Assembly: GCA_025352795.1 (NCBI GenBank)
Contig: JANXSF010000106.1
Location: 23,784-87,783 of the forward strand
Reading direction: 5' to 3'
Length of the DNA: 64,000 nt
Source of the DNA: Acidobacteriota bacterium
Lineage (GTDB): Bacteria > Acidobacteriota > Terriglobia > Bryobacterales > Bryobacteraceae
The notes under the pieces are model-generated. The model was not told the DNA's origin and ran no database searches. It worked only from the letters and a program-made list of their open reading frames with translations. The position numbers were made by a program, and so were the translations under genes. This document shows positions 34,125 to 43,289 of the stretch, piece after piece; within the stretch, counting starts at the first letter, position 1; every line of letters begins with the position of its first letter.

Positions 34125-35579
34125 ATGTTTCATCCTGTTGACCCCATTCAAGAGATCTTCCGACGTCGTGAAAAGCCCCTTAGCCGTCGAGCCGCGTTAC
34201 GCGCCGCCGGTTGCGGCTTCGGCTTTCTGGGTCTGGCATCGCTGTTGGCCGATGCCGCCACTGCATCGACGAGCCCCGGCGGTCCACTGGCCCCCAAAAA
34301 GCCTCATTTCCCCGCCACCGCCAAGCGCGTTATTTTCTTGTTCATGCACGGTGGACCTTCGGCTGTCGATACCTTCGATCCCAAGCCTCGGCTCACTTTA
34401 GATCATGGCAAGCCGCTGCCCTTCAAACGTCCGCTAGCCTTTGCCGATGGCGATGCTGGCCCGCTCATGAAATCCCCCTGGGCCTTCAAGCCCGGTGGCC
34501 AAAGCGGCATCCCTGTCAGCGATCTGTTCCCTCACGTGCGCGAATGTGTCGACGATCTTTGTGTAGTGCGTTCGCTTGTCGGTGAAGGTGTCGATCACGG
34601 TGCGGCGCTGCTGCAAACCTTTACTGGCTCCAGCACCTTTGTCCGTCCCAGCATGGGTTCGTGGGCGCTATACGGGCTGGGCACAGAAAATCAGGATCTG
34701 CCCGGCTACATCACAATCAAGCCCACGTTGTCACACGGTGGTGCCAAGAATTACAGCTCGGCGTTTCTGCCCGGCGCGTTTCAAGCCACACCTATCGGCC
34801 ATTCCGGCTTGAAAGTCGCCGACATTGAAAAAGAGCCCATTGAGTTCCTGATGAACAAGAAAATGGGACCCGATGAACAGCGCTTTGAATTGGACATGCT
34901 GCAGAACATCAACCGCAAACACTCTGAGATGCGCCAGTATGATCCCAACCTGGAAGCACGTATTCAGGCTTTTGAACTGGCCTTCCGTATGCAATCGCAA
35001 GCCCCGGAAGTGTTCAAAGTGGAGAACGAATCAGAAGCCACCAAGAAGCTTTACGGTCTGGACGATCCTAAGACCGCCGACTTCGGTTGGCAGTGTCTGC
35101 TCGCCCGTCGCCTGGCTGAAAAAGATGTGCGGTTCGTCCAATGCACCCACAGTTACAAGTGGGATCAACACGGCCAGTTGTTCAACAAGCACACAGAAAA
35201 TGCCCTGGAAGTGGATAAGCCAATTGCTGGATTGCTGAAAGACTTGAAGGCTCGTGGCATGTTGAAGGACACCTTGGTAATTTGGGCCGGCGAGTTTGGC
35301 CGAACCCCGGTATCACAAGGCGGCGACGGTCGCGATCACAACCCCTACGGCTATACAATCTGGATGGCTGGCGGCGGCGTTAAACCCGGTTTCATTTACG
35401 GCGCAACGGACGAACTGGGCTATCATGCAGTGGAAGACCGCATGCACATCCACGATTTCCACGCCACGGTTCTGCACCTGATGGGCATGGATCACGAACG
35501 GTTGACCTATAACTATTCAGGTCGCGATTTCCGCCTTACCGATGTTGCCGGAGTTGTCGCCAAAGGCATCATCGCTTAA
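34125..35579 (+). CDS. DUF1501 protein with Tat signal
   Basis: The 484-residue product starts with SRRAALRAAGCGFGFLGLA, a twin-arginine signal near residues 20-38, then MHGGPSAVDTFDPKP, GEFGRTP and GRDHNPYGYT. DUF1501 is related to the alkaline-phosphatase/sulfatase fold, and its genes nearly always pair with DUF1549/DUF1553 genes as here. Reaction and substrate are not established. AAGGA lies 9 nt before the ATG. It is the second gene of the operon that starts at the 31220 promoter. Confidence 0.92.
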   Translation: MFHPVDPIQEIFRRREKPLSRRAALRAAGCGFGFLGLASLLADAATASTSPGGPLAPKKPHFPATAKRVIFLFMHGGPSAVDTFDPKPRLTLDHGKPLPFKRPLAFADGDAGPLMKSPWAFKPGGQSGIPVSDLFPHVRECVDDLCVVRSLVGEGVDHGAALLQTFTGSSTFVRPSMGSWALYGLGTENQDLPGYITIKPTLSHGGAKNYSSAFLPGAFQATPIGHSGLKVADIEKEPIEFLMNKKMGPDEQRFELDMLQNINRKHSEMRQYDPNLEARIQAFELAFRMQSQAPEVFKVENESEATKKLYGLDDPKTADFGWQCLLARRLAEKDVRFVQCTHSYKWDQHGQLFNKHTENALEVDKPIAGLLKDLKARGMLKDTLVIWAGEFGRTPVSQGGDGRDHNPYGYTIWMAGGGVKPGFIYGATDELGYHAVEDRMHIHDFHATVLHLMGMDHERLTYNYSGRDFRLTDVAGVVAKGIIA

Positions 35580-35681
35580 AAAACGTTCGATACTCGCGCT
35601 AATCGTTAGAAACCAGGAAGTTGCATTTGGTGTAACCTTGAAATGCAGAATCCGTCTATGAAATAAGAGCGAGCAACTAAC

Positions 35682-36869
35682 GTGAGCAACAGCGCCCCCA
35701 GAGTAGCCTTCTTTGCCGATTCGTTCCACGAGGTTAACGGAGTTGCGTTAACCAGCCGTCAACTGGATTGTTATGCCCACCGTAATCAATTGCCATTTTT
35801 GAGTGTCCACGCTGGTCCCCAAAATAAATTATCCACCGACGGCAGCGTCACCACTTTAGAAATCCGCCGAAGTCGGGCCAAGTTCCCCGTCGAAGTGGAC
35901 CTTTACTTCGACCCTCTTTTTTGGCGTAATTACTTTGTAATTGAACAAGCCCTGGAATCCTTTCAGCCCGATGTGATTCACCTTACCGGACCCAGCGACG
36001 TCGGCATGTTGGCCGCCTATTTCGCCCATTCCCGCGGCATCCCTTTGGTAGCCAGTTGGCATACCAATTTGCATGAATTTGCCGCCCGTCGGCTGCATTC
36101 CGTGCTCAGCTTTATCCCCAATAAGTTTCGCGATTTCGCAGCCGCTTTAACCGAACGTAGCACGCTCGATGGAGTGGCACTGTTCTACCGCATCGCCCGT
36201 GTCCTGCTAGCCCCCAATCCCGATCTGATCCGCCTGCTGGAAGCCAAAACCGGCAAGAAGACTTTCCTCATGCGCCGAGGCGTAGACACCACCATTTTTA
36301 ATCCCGCGAAACGCTACCGTCAGGATGGCGATTTTGTCCTCGGTTTTGTTGGCCGCCTGCAGCCTGAAAAAAATGTCCGCCTGTTCGTAGAAGTGGAAAA
36401 ACTTCTCGCCGAAGAAAATCATCGCTTTCTGATCATCGGCGAAGGGCCAGAACGTGAGTATCTAAAGAAGCACTTGCGTCGCGCTGAATTTACAGGAATT
36501 TTGCAAGGCGAAGCCCTTTCCAATGCCTACGCCAACATGGACCTTTTTCTGTTCCCATCACGTACCGATACATTGGGCAACGTAGTGCAGGAAGCGCTTG
36601 CCAGTGGGGTTCCCGCTATTGTCACCAATCAAGGGGGACCGCAATATATTGTGAATAACGGGGTCACCGGAATCGTCACACGCAGCGATGAACATTATGT
36701 CCATTGCGTTCGGGATCTGGTTACAGATCTTGCCCGTCATCAGCAAATGCGCAATGCCGCCCGCGCCGCCGCCCTGGAAGCAAGTTGGGACAAGGTGTTT
36801 GACAACGTCTACTGCGCCTATAGATTCGCCCTGGAAGCCCCCGCCAGCGAATGGCGTGCCGCTAGCTGA
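35682..36869 (+). CDS. family 4 glycosyltransferase
   Basis: This 395-residue GT-B enzyme has an N-terminal acceptor domain with FFADSFHEVNGVA and HLTGPSDVG, SWHTNLHEFAARR, and a C-terminal donor domain with GFVGRLQPEKN and SRTDTLGNVVQEALASG, which holds the conserved E-x7-E type acidic residues. It is close to alpha-mannosyl- or glucosyltransferases that act on lipids or surface glycans. Initiation is a GTG at 35682. About 100 bp separate it from the DUF1501 gene. The substrate cannot be read from the sequence. Confidence 0.88.
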   Translation: MSNSAPRVAFFADSFHEVNGVALTSRQLDCYAHRNQLPFLSVHAGPQNKLSTDGSVTTLEIRRSRAKFPVEVDLYFDPLFWRNYFVIEQALESFQPDVIHLTGPSDVGMLAAYFAHSRGIPLVASWHTNLHEFAARRLHSVLSFIPNKFRDFAAALTERSTLDGVALFYRIARVLLAPNPDLIRLLEAKTGKKTFLMRRGVDTTIFNPAKRYRQDGDFVLGFVGRLQPEKNVRLFVEVEKLLAEENHRFLIIGEGPEREYLKKHLRRAEFTGILQGEALSNAYANMDLFLFPSRTDTLGNVVQEALASGVPAIVTNQGGPQYIVNNGVTGIVTRSDEHYVHCVRDLVTDLARHQQMRNAARAAALEASWDKVFDNVYCAYRFALEAPASEWRAAS

Positions 36870-36936
36870 ACCCCAGTTTCATCCGCTGCAAATCTCCCTT
36901 CACCCAGCAGCTTCGTGCTATCCTGCCACTACTACC

Positions 36937-37725
36937 ATGGCAGGAATTTTTCGTGATAATTTGCTGGCTGGCAAGACGGCCTACGTTACTGGCGGATCCA
37001 GTGGAATTGGCCAACGGATGGCGGAACGTTTAGCCTCGCAAGGTGCCACAGTGATGATTCAAGGTCGCGATCAAGAGAAGCTGGATGCCGCCGTCAAACT
37101 AATCGTCGATGCTGGTGGCAAAGCCGATGGCATTTCCGCTGATGTTCGCGATTATGCTGCTACCGAAGCTGCCTTGGCCAAGTGCCAGGAACTGTTCGGC
37201 CCCATTGATATTCTTATCGCCGGTGCTGCCGGAAATTTCCCCGCTCCCGCATTGGGCATGTCCTCCAATGGCTTCAAAGCCGTGATGGATATTGATCTGC
37301 TTGGCTCCTTCAATTTATGTCGCGCCGCTCATCAGTTTCTACGAAAACCCGGTGCCAGCGTGATTGCCATTTCAGCCGGACAAGCCCAAGCTCCCACCGC
37401 CTTTCAATCGCACGTCTGCGCAGCCAAAGCAGGCGTTGAAATGCTGATGCAGTGCCTGGCTTTGGAATGGGGCAAAGACGGTATCCGCTTGAACTGCATC
37501 ACTCCCGGTCCTACCGACGACACAGAAGGCATGCGTCGACTTGCGCCTTCTGAAGAGCATCGGGCCAAAGTGCTGCGTGGCGTCCCGCTGGGTCGGCTGG
37601 GCAATCGCGATGAATTGGCTGATCTGGCGCTATTCCTAAGCACTGAAGCTGCCAGCTACATTACTGGCTCTATTTTTAATTGCGATGGCGGTTCGTCCAT
37701 CGCTGGCAGAGGACTCACACTTTAA
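36937..37725 (+). CDS. short-chain dehydrogenase, 2,4-dienoyl-CoA reductase-like
   Basis: From ATG 36937 the product has 262 residues with the NADP-binding motif GGSSGIG (19-25) and PGP near the end of the active-site region. The usual YxxxK tyrosine is replaced by valine (V160-x3-K164, in SHVCAAKAG), which is how 2,4-dienoyl-CoA reductases of the DECR group differ from typical SDRs. This points to reduction of polyunsaturated acyl-CoA during fatty-acid breakdown. The open frame extends back to 36688 within the GT4 gene; that part is not coding. The permease gene starts 2 nt after the stop. Confidence 0.85.
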   Translation: MAGIFRDNLLAGKTAYVTGGSSGIGQRMAERLASQGATVMIQGRDQEKLDAAVKLIVDAGGKADGISADVRDYAATEAALAKCQELFGPIDILIAGAAGNFPAPALGMSSNGFKAVMDIDLLGSFNLCRAAHQFLRKPGASVIAISAGQAQAPTAFQSHVCAAKAGVEMLMQCLALEWGKDGIRLNCITPGPTDDTEGMRRLAPSEEHRAKVLRGVPLGRLGNRDELADLALFLSTEAASYITGSIFNCDGGSSIAGRGLTL

Positions 37726-37727
37726 AC

Positions 37728-39089
37728 ATGGCTGAAAAACCTTCACTTCTCCGCCACCTTGGCTTAACCAGCGCCACCGCACTCGTTATCTCCAATATGG
37801 TCGGTACAGGAATTTTCACCACCACTGGATTTCTTGCTGGTGACCTGGGCGATGTATCCACGGTGCTCGCCATCTGGGTTGTCGGCGCGATATGCGCACT
37901 GGCCGGAGCCTTCTGTTATTCCGAACTCGGCATCAACTTCCCCAGTTCTGGTGGAGAGTACGTTTACCTCACTGAAGCCTTCGGACCCGCCGCTGGCTTC
38001 ATGGTCGGTTGGATTTCCTTCGTCGCCGGATTCTCCGGACCCATCGCCCTGGCCGCGCTAGCCTTCTCCGAATACGTCGGCTACTTCTTTCCTGCCGTGA
38101 AGGTTGAGAATGCACATTGGTTGTTAGCTGGCATCAAAGTAGGCCCGGGACATTTGCTGGCCTGTGCCCTGGTCACGCTGTTCACAGTCTTAAACCTGTT
38201 CGGCATTGGACGCATCGCTAAACTTCAAAATGTACTGACCGGTGTAAAACTGGCAGTGATCATCGGCTTCATTGTTTTCGGCTTCACCATGGGCAACGGC
38301 AACTGGGCCAACTTTTCGCAAAGTGCAGTTCGCACCAGCACCAGCAGCGTCCCTTCGCAATTTTCCATCAGTCTGATCTTCATCTATTTGGCTTACAGCG
38401 GCTGGAACGCCGCCACCTATGTTGCTGAAGAAGTGCAGAATCCCGAACGTACCTTGCCGCTGGCCCTCACCATTGGCACTTTGATCGTCACGGTCCTGTT
38501 CGTCGGCTTGAATCTGGTGTTCATTTACGCCCAACCCTTGGAGCAAATGAAAGGTGTGGTGGCCATTGGAACCTTATCGGCATCGCATTTATTCGGCCCG
38601 CAAATATCCGGCGTATTCGGATTCCTCATGGCCCTGTCGCTCATGGCAACGGTCAATGCTATGGTCACCATCGGCCCTCGCGTCTACTACGCTATGGCCA
38701 AGAACAAAGCCTTCTTTCCCGCTGCGGCAATTGTTCATTCCAAATGGCGCACACCCATCTACGCCATCGTGATGCAGGGTGTCTTCACCATTTTTATGAC
38801 TCTCACGCCCTTCAAGGATTTGATTTTCTTCATCGGCTTTTTGCTGAACGCCTTCAGCGTAATCGCCGTAGCCAGCCTGTTCATTTTCAGGCAGCGAGCC
38901 GGTTGGCAGAAGCTGGCAGTGGTCAACTTCGCCTGGCCGCTGATTCCGCTGTTCTACATCCTGGTTGGCTCCTGGATCGCTTTCCAGGGCATCCGTATGA
39001 ATCCCACCGTCTCGCTGGTGTGCCTTGGCACGGCGGCAGTGGGCGGCATTGGGTACCAAATGTTTCTCGCCCCTAAAACCGTTACGTAG
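37728..39089 (+). CDS. APC family amino acid permease
   Basis: This 453-residue protein has about 12 membrane helices. The first contains NMVGTGIFTTTG, the glycine-rich substrate site of APC/LAT-type permeases, and YLTEAFGPAAGFMVGW and YSGWNAATYVAEE follow. It would move an amino acid across the inner membrane by proton symport or exchange. The ATG at 37728 lies 2 nt after the dehydrogenase stop; an in-frame ATG at 37680 is inside that gene and is rejected. Confidence 0.9.
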   Translation: MAEKPSLLRHLGLTSATALVISNMVGTGIFTTTGFLAGDLGDVSTVLAIWVVGAICALAGAFCYSELGINFPSSGGEYVYLTEAFGPAAGFMVGWISFVAGFSGPIALAALAFSEYVGYFFPAVKVENAHWLLAGIKVGPGHLLACALVTLFTVLNLFGIGRIAKLQNVLTGVKLAVIIGFIVFGFTMGNGNWANFSQSAVRTSTSSVPSQFSISLIFIYLAYSGWNAATYVAEEVQNPERTLPLALTIGTLIVTVLFVGLNLVFIYAQPLEQMKGVVAIGTLSASHLFGPQISGVFGFLMALSLMATVNAMVTIGPRVYYAMAKNKAFFPAAAIVHSKWRTPIYAIVMQGVFTIFMTLTPFKDLIFFIGFLLNAFSVIAVASLFIFRQRAGWQKLAVVNFAWPLIPLFYILVGSWIAFQGIRMNPTVSLVCLGTAAVGGIGYQMFLAPKTVT

Positions 39090-39112
39090 AAAGACGCGAT
39101 ATCATAGCGTGC

Positions 39113-40078
39113 ATGTCCACCTCACGCCGTGAATTTCTTCAAGCCGCCGCCGCCTTGACCCTGGCATCCACTACAGTTGATGCCGCCACCGGAATGCCCA
39201 TGCGTCCGCTTGGTCGCACCGCGAAAAAGGTTTCCATCCTGGCCTTCGGTTGCGGATCGCGATTCCTGTCTTATAAAGAAGAAGACCAGGCTCTTGATGC
39301 GCTGAATCACGCGCTGGATCTTGGTATCACGTATGTGGACACAGCATTCGGCTATGGCGATGGCCTCAGTGAAACACGCGTCGGCAAGGTGATGGCCACT
39401 CGTCGCAATGAAGTCTGGCTGGCCACAAAAATCAACAAGCGTAAAAGCGATGAGGCCATGCGCATCATTGAAGACAGTCTGAAGCGTTTGCAAACAGATC
39501 ATGTCGATGTCCTGCACGTCCACTCGCTGATGGACGAAGAAGATCTGAAAGCCATTGAAGCTCCAGATGGCGTGTTGAAGCGTTTGTACCAACTGCGCGA
39601 TCAGAAGGTGGCCACCAACATTGGCATCACCTGCCATCACAACCCAGACGTATTGAAGATGGCCATTGAGAGGAACGATTTCGATTGCACGCAGATGGCC
39701 TTGAACGGAGCACTAGTGGGCATGAAGAGCATCCCCGGCGGCATGGATGTGAATCTGGACATGACCCATAGCTTTGAAGCCGTGGCTCTGCCCGTGGCGT
39801 TAAAAAAGAAGATGGGTGTAATTGCGATGAAGGTGTTCGGTCAGGAACGATTGGTGGACAAAGCCCCTCTGGCAAAGTTGGTGCAATATTCCATGTCGTT
39901 GCCAGTGTCTGTCGCTGTAATCGGCATGCCCAAGCGCGAATTCATCGCCCAAAATGTAAACATCGCCAAAGCATTTCGACCCATGCCAAAGAGCGAGATG
40001 AAGCAGTTCTCCGGTCACCTGGCAGAGAAACATAAGATGGCGTTAGATCTGTTTTTTGCCGATCACGTGGATGCGTAA
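39113..40078 (+). CDS. aldo/keto reductase with Tat-like signal
   Basis: The 321-residue product begins STSRREFLQAAAALTLAS, a Tat signal, and continues with the aldo/keto reductase barrel. The catalytic tetrad is complete: D76, Y81, K106 and H137. It reduces an aldehyde or ketone with NADPH, or runs the reverse reaction on a sugar, probably in the periplasm if exported with bound cofactor. It follows the permease by 23 bp on the same strand. The substrate is unknown. Confidence 0.9.
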   Translation: MSTSRREFLQAAAALTLASTTVDAATGMPMRPLGRTAKKVSILAFGCGSRFLSYKEEDQALDALNHALDLGITYVDTAFGYGDGLSETRVGKVMATRRNEVWLATKINKRKSDEAMRIIEDSLKRLQTDHVDVLHVHSLMDEEDLKAIEAPDGVLKRLYQLRDQKVATNIGITCHHNPDVLKMAIERNDFDCTQMALNGALVGMKSIPGGMDVNLDMTHSFEAVALPVALKKKMGVIAMKVFGQERLVDKAPLAKLVQYSMSLPVSVAVIGMPKREFIAQNVNIAKAFRPMPKSEMKQFSGHLAEKHKMALDLFFADHVDA

Positions 40079-40092
40079 TAAGGACGCGTAAC

Positions 40093-40263
40093 ATGCCCAG
40101 CTCAGGGATTCCGATTCCAGAATTGCCACGCAAAAAGTGGAGTAGGGAAGAAGTGTGTGTGCTGGAATGGGCCTTGCTTCTGACCCCTTGCTTCTCCCCG
40201 CGCGCGGACTTGCGAATTGGGAACGTCGCTGGCCAGCGCTTGTTCTTCCTGTTTAAACAGTAG
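40093..40263 (+). pseudogene. N-terminal remnant of a Uma2-like endonuclease gene
   Basis: A 56-codon frame with AAGGA about 8 nt upstream reads MPSSGIPIPELPRKKWSREE, then LEWALLLTPC, before losing resemblance and stopping at 40261. The LPRKKWSREE...LE opening resembles the start of Uma2-family (PF05685) proteins, which occur in many copies in Acidobacteriota and are normally about 190 residues. The rest of the family (ELIDGE, nuclease core) is missing, so I read this as a truncated remnant. The resemblance is from memory of the family and is not proved. Confidence 0.4.
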
Positions 40264-40563
40264 CGCTTATATTTTAGTTTTTTGCGCAGGGTTAATGGAA
40301 AGTGTTGATTTGGGGAGGGATGTTTTTTTGATTTAGGTTGTGACGGGGATCGAGGGGGTTACACGTTGCGTCCGAGTTGTCGGGCGACTCCGTTGGCGCT
40401 CCCAATAGGTCCCTCTTCAGAAAGGTCTCAAGGCAAGAAGTCCGTTGGTGCCCGGCGATGCGAGACGTAACGTTTAGGGGGGCTGCAAGGGTGGCAGACT
40501 TATCTCGACAGTCCAAGTCCCCCTTGCGTCAGCCTTGCAAATATACAATAATGTGATACAGAA
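40264..40563. other. non-coding stretch before the BrnT/BrnA genes
   Basis: I see no gene in these 300 bp. They contain a T-run (40322-40328) and, just before the toxin gene, the AT-rich segment ATATACAATAATGTGATAC. It holds a -10-like TACAAT and may contain the promoter and the BrnA operator. No clean -35 is seen. Confidence 0.4.
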
Positions 40564-40848
40564 ATGAGATTCACGTGGGATCTGGCCAAGGCCAGGAGGA
40601 ATCAACAAAGCCACGGGGTTTCCTTCACAACTGCGGCTGAGATTTTCGATGACCCTAACCATGTGGTGGGCGAAAATTACTTCATGGAAGAAGCCGGTGA
40701 GCAGCGATTCCAGATCATCGGCATGACCCGGAATCTGGTTCTGCTGCTGGTAGTATTTGTTGAGCGCGGTGTGGACGTGATCCGCATCGTTTCAGCGCGA
40801 AAGGCAGTGGACTATGAAGAAAGCATCTACAACGACCAATTCCGCTAG
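40564..40848 (+). CDS. brnT: BrnT family toxin
   Basis: This 94-residue protein matches BrnT, the RelE-fold ribonuclease toxin of type II BrnT/BrnA systems. It has the opening MRFTWDLAKARRNQQSHGVS, FTTAAEIFDD, and the closing IRIVSARKAVDYEE. It cleaves RNA and stops translation unless bound by BrnA. The antitoxin gene overlaps its 3' end by 35 bp, the usual toxin-first order of this family. The gene lies next to a remnant of another mobile-type gene. Confidence 0.88.
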   Translation: MRFTWDLAKARRNQQSHGVSFTTAAEIFDDPNHVVGENYFMEEAGEQRFQIIGMTRNLVLLLVVFVERGVDVIRIVSARKAVDYEESIYNDQFR

Positions 40849-41104
40849 GAGAATTAGGATCAGCGAGGCAACAAAACAGGCGCACCTGAAACGGGACCGC
40901 GCGCTGGACAAAGATGCCGAGGCTCCGCAGTTGCCACCCGGCTACTGGGCTGGCGCGTCCATTGGCAAGTACTACCGGCCGCTGAAGACGCAGATCTCGC
41001 TACGCATTGATAACGAAGTGCTGGATTGGCTAAAGTCGAAAGGCGAAGGACATTTGAGCCGGATCAACGAGATCCTGCGGGAGCGGATGGCCAGGGAGCG
41101 TTGA
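40814..41104 (+). CDS. brnA: BrnA family antitoxin
   Basis: The 96-residue product ends with the BrnA ribbon-helix-helix DNA-binding part: KTQISLRIDNEVLDWLKSKG and SRINEILRERM. BrnA binds BrnT and represses the shared promoter. The first 45 residues are basic and poorly conserved. The start overlaps the toxin gene by 35 bp, which couples their translation. Confidence 0.88.
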   Translation: MKKASTTTNSARRIRISEATKQAHLKRDRALDKDAEAPQLPPGYWAGASIGKYYRPLKTQISLRIDNEVLDWLKSKGEGHLSRINEILRERMARER

Positions 41105-41696
41105 AGTTATTTCCCCGTGTAATTGGCGGGGTAGTCCTGGCCCGGTCTACAAAGGTAAATTTTCAATTGTGTAATCTCAAGATTACGGGCCGTTCCCATT
41201 TTTCGCGATTGATCACGATCAACGGCGTAGTCATCCAAGAAGAAGTACCATCCATTTTTCTGCACTACCTTGCTATTTCAAATTGCTGCACAAACAACCC
41301 TCAAAGGGCAGCCGCTCCATAAACCGCATCTGCTTACCCCTCCCGTCCCCATCGAAGAATAAAAACATTTCCCACACAATCAACCACTTCCCCTTACCCC
41401 CAGTTCGAAATCAGGACTCCATCTTGTACAGTCTTACCAGGAAGAACAACTGCTGGCCAGCAAGCTTCCCATTGGAAAAGTCCGCGCGGTATCCAAAACA
41501 TAAAATCGACTCCCGGTCGTCACATGTTCATAAACACTTCGCGCTAACTGGTTGGGGAACTGGAAAGCGTAGCTGCGAATCAGCCAACTACCTGGGCGGG
41601 TAGGGAAGTGACGGAAGTTGAAAACGGCCGGGTCTCGTTTTTAAGGCCGAAGTGTCTCTATTCCCTTCTAGTTCGCGATAAAGTAGAAGACACGCC
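41105..41696. other. 592-bp region without a convincing gene
   Basis: No open frame here gives a recognisable protein. It contains a small palindrome (TTGATCACGATCAA near 41208-41221). On the minus strand a 31-codon frame (41273-41368) reads FLFFDGDGRGKQMRFMERL, possibly the tail of a degraded gene. The promoter of the SelA-like gene should lie near its end, but I cannot place it. Confidence 0.4.
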
Positions 41697-43286
41697 ATGT
41701 ACAAATTTCTGAAACAACGGCTCCAACGTCGTGACCTTTTCCGCACTACAGCACTTGCTGCGCTTCCTGCTTTCTTTCAGCGCACCGCTGCAGCCGCACC
41801 AACGCTGAAGCTCGGTGCCAACCTCTACCAATCCATTGGCGTCAAGCCTCTCATCAATGCCCGCGGCACGTTCACCATTATCAGCGGATCCACCATGCTG
41901 CCCGAAGTGCGCAATGCCATGGCCGAAGCATCGCAACATTACGTGCATATTGATGAGCTGATGGCCGGCATTGGCGCGCGTTTAGCTGAACTCACCAAAG
42001 CGGAATTCGGTATGGTCACGTGCGGTTGCTCCGCAGCCATCACCCATGCCACTGCCGCTTGCATCGCCGGTGGCAATCCCGACCTTCATGTCCGACTCCC
42101 CAATCTCAGCGGCTTTACCAAAGATGAAGTGGTCATCCCCAATCATTCGCGTAACGTTTACGATGCCGCCGTCCGCGCCGTCGGTGCCAAGATCATTGAA
42201 GCCGGTACCGCCGCCGAACTGGAAGCCGCGTTCGGACCCCGTACCGCCATGGTCTACATTCTGGCCGGTCCCAACGCCGATAGCGGGCCGCTCTCCACCA
42301 AAGCTATTTGCGAAGTGGCCAAGCGTTACAACGTTCCCGTTCTGGTAGACGCTGCCGCTGAAATTCTCACCGTGCCCAACGTCCACCTGGAACTGGGTGC
42401 CACGCTGGTTTCCTACAGCGGCGGCAAGTGCATTCGCGGACCCCAAACTGCCGGTATGCTGCTCGGTCGCAAAGATTTGGTTCGCGCCGCCTGGGTCCAT
42501 TCCGCTCCACATCATGGCTACGCTCGCGCTTTGAAGATCGGTAAAGAAGAAGCCATCGGCATGTTAATGGCTGTTGAAATGTGGTTCCAGCGCGATCACA
42601 AAGCAGAGTGGAACAACTGGATGGCGCGGCTGGATTACATCTCCAAAAAACTGAGCGCCACTCCCGGCGTCACCACCTCCATTCGTCAACCAGAAGGGCT
42701 GTCCAACAAGACCCCTTCTCTAGTCATTCGTTGGGATGCGGCCAAACTCGGCATCACTGGCCGTGACCTTGCCCGTCATCTCTACACCACCGAACCACGC
42801 ATCGCGCTGCCCACCGGCTTTGAACGAGGTCAAGGTACGGAAACAGGCATCTCAATCGTTCCTTACATGATGGCTGAAGGCGATGAAAAAATTGTGGCCA
42901 CACGCATTGCGGAAACATTGGCCAACCCGCCGAAAGTTGCCGCCGCCACAACCGATGCCCCCAGTGGCGACCTCACCGGACGCTGGGATGTTCGCATTGA
43001 TTACCTTGCCTCCTCATCCGAACACGTTCTGCATTTGAAGCAAAATAGCGGTGGCCGTGTGGAAGGCACCCATCAAGGGGACTTCGTTTCACGCGACCTC
43101 GGCGGCACTCTGGAAGGCGACCGCGTCCGTCTCAATAGCAGTTACACCGAACGTCATGGCGATTCCTTGATGTTCGATTTCCAAGGCAAGCTGACCGGTG
43201 ATGAAATGACCGGCACTCTTGCCATGGGTGAATACCTGGAAGCCAAGTGGACCGCCAAACGTCACCAGTTTCGCCGGAGCGCGTAA
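41697..43286 (+). CDS. SelA/DgaE-like PLP enzyme with Tat-type leader and extra C-terminal domain
   Basis: This 529-residue protein is related to selenocysteine synthase SelA and the D-glucosaminate-6-phosphate ammonia-lyase DgaE. Residues 10-35 (RRDLFRTTALAALPAFF) look like a Tat signal. The core shows GVKPLINARGTFT, CGCSAAITHA, and SYSGGKCIRGPQ, where K244 is the PLP lysine. After residue 420 comes a beta-rich domain (LTGRWDVRIDYL to LEAKWTAKR) not present in SelA. SelA itself is unlikely, as no selB or tRNA-Sec is near and the protein seems exported. The amidohydrolase gene follows after 3 nt, a pairing known for DgaE-like proteins. It may eliminate ammonia from an amino acid or amino sugar. 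Confidence 0.82.
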   Translation: MYKFLKQRLQRRDLFRTTALAALPAFFQRTAAAAPTLKLGANLYQSIGVKPLINARGTFTIISGSTMLPEVRNAMAEASQHYVHIDELMAGIGARLAELTKAEFGMVTCGCSAAITHATAACIAGGNPDLHVRLPNLSGFTKDEVVIPNHSRNVYDAAVRAVGAKIIEAGTAAELEAAFGPRTAMVYILAGPNADSGPLSTKAICEVAKRYNVPVLVDAAAEILTVPNVHLELGATLVSYSGGKCIRGPQTAGMLLGRKDLVRAAWVHSAPHHGYARALKIGKEEAIGMLMAVEMWFQRDHKAEWNNWMARLDYISKKLSATPGVTTSIRQPEGLSNKTPSLVIRWDAAKLGITGRDLARHLYTTEPRIALPTGFERGQGTETGISIVPYMMAEGDEKIVATRIAETLANPPKVAAATTDAPSGDLTGRWDVRIDYLASSSEHVLHLKQNSGGRVEGTHQGDFVSRDLGGTLEGDRVRLNSSYTERHGDSLMFDFQGKLTGDEMTGTLAMGEYLEAKWTAKRHQFRRSA

Positions 43287-43289
43287 GTC

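Noticed and set aside
41026..41603. Two overlapping plus-strand frames after brnA
   Set aside because: Composition and content look random, and the first begins inside brnA.
41697..43286. Genuine selenocysteine synthase
   Set aside because: The protein has a Tat-like signal and an extra C-terminal domain, and is paired with an amidohydrolase; no selB or tRNA-Sec is present in the window.
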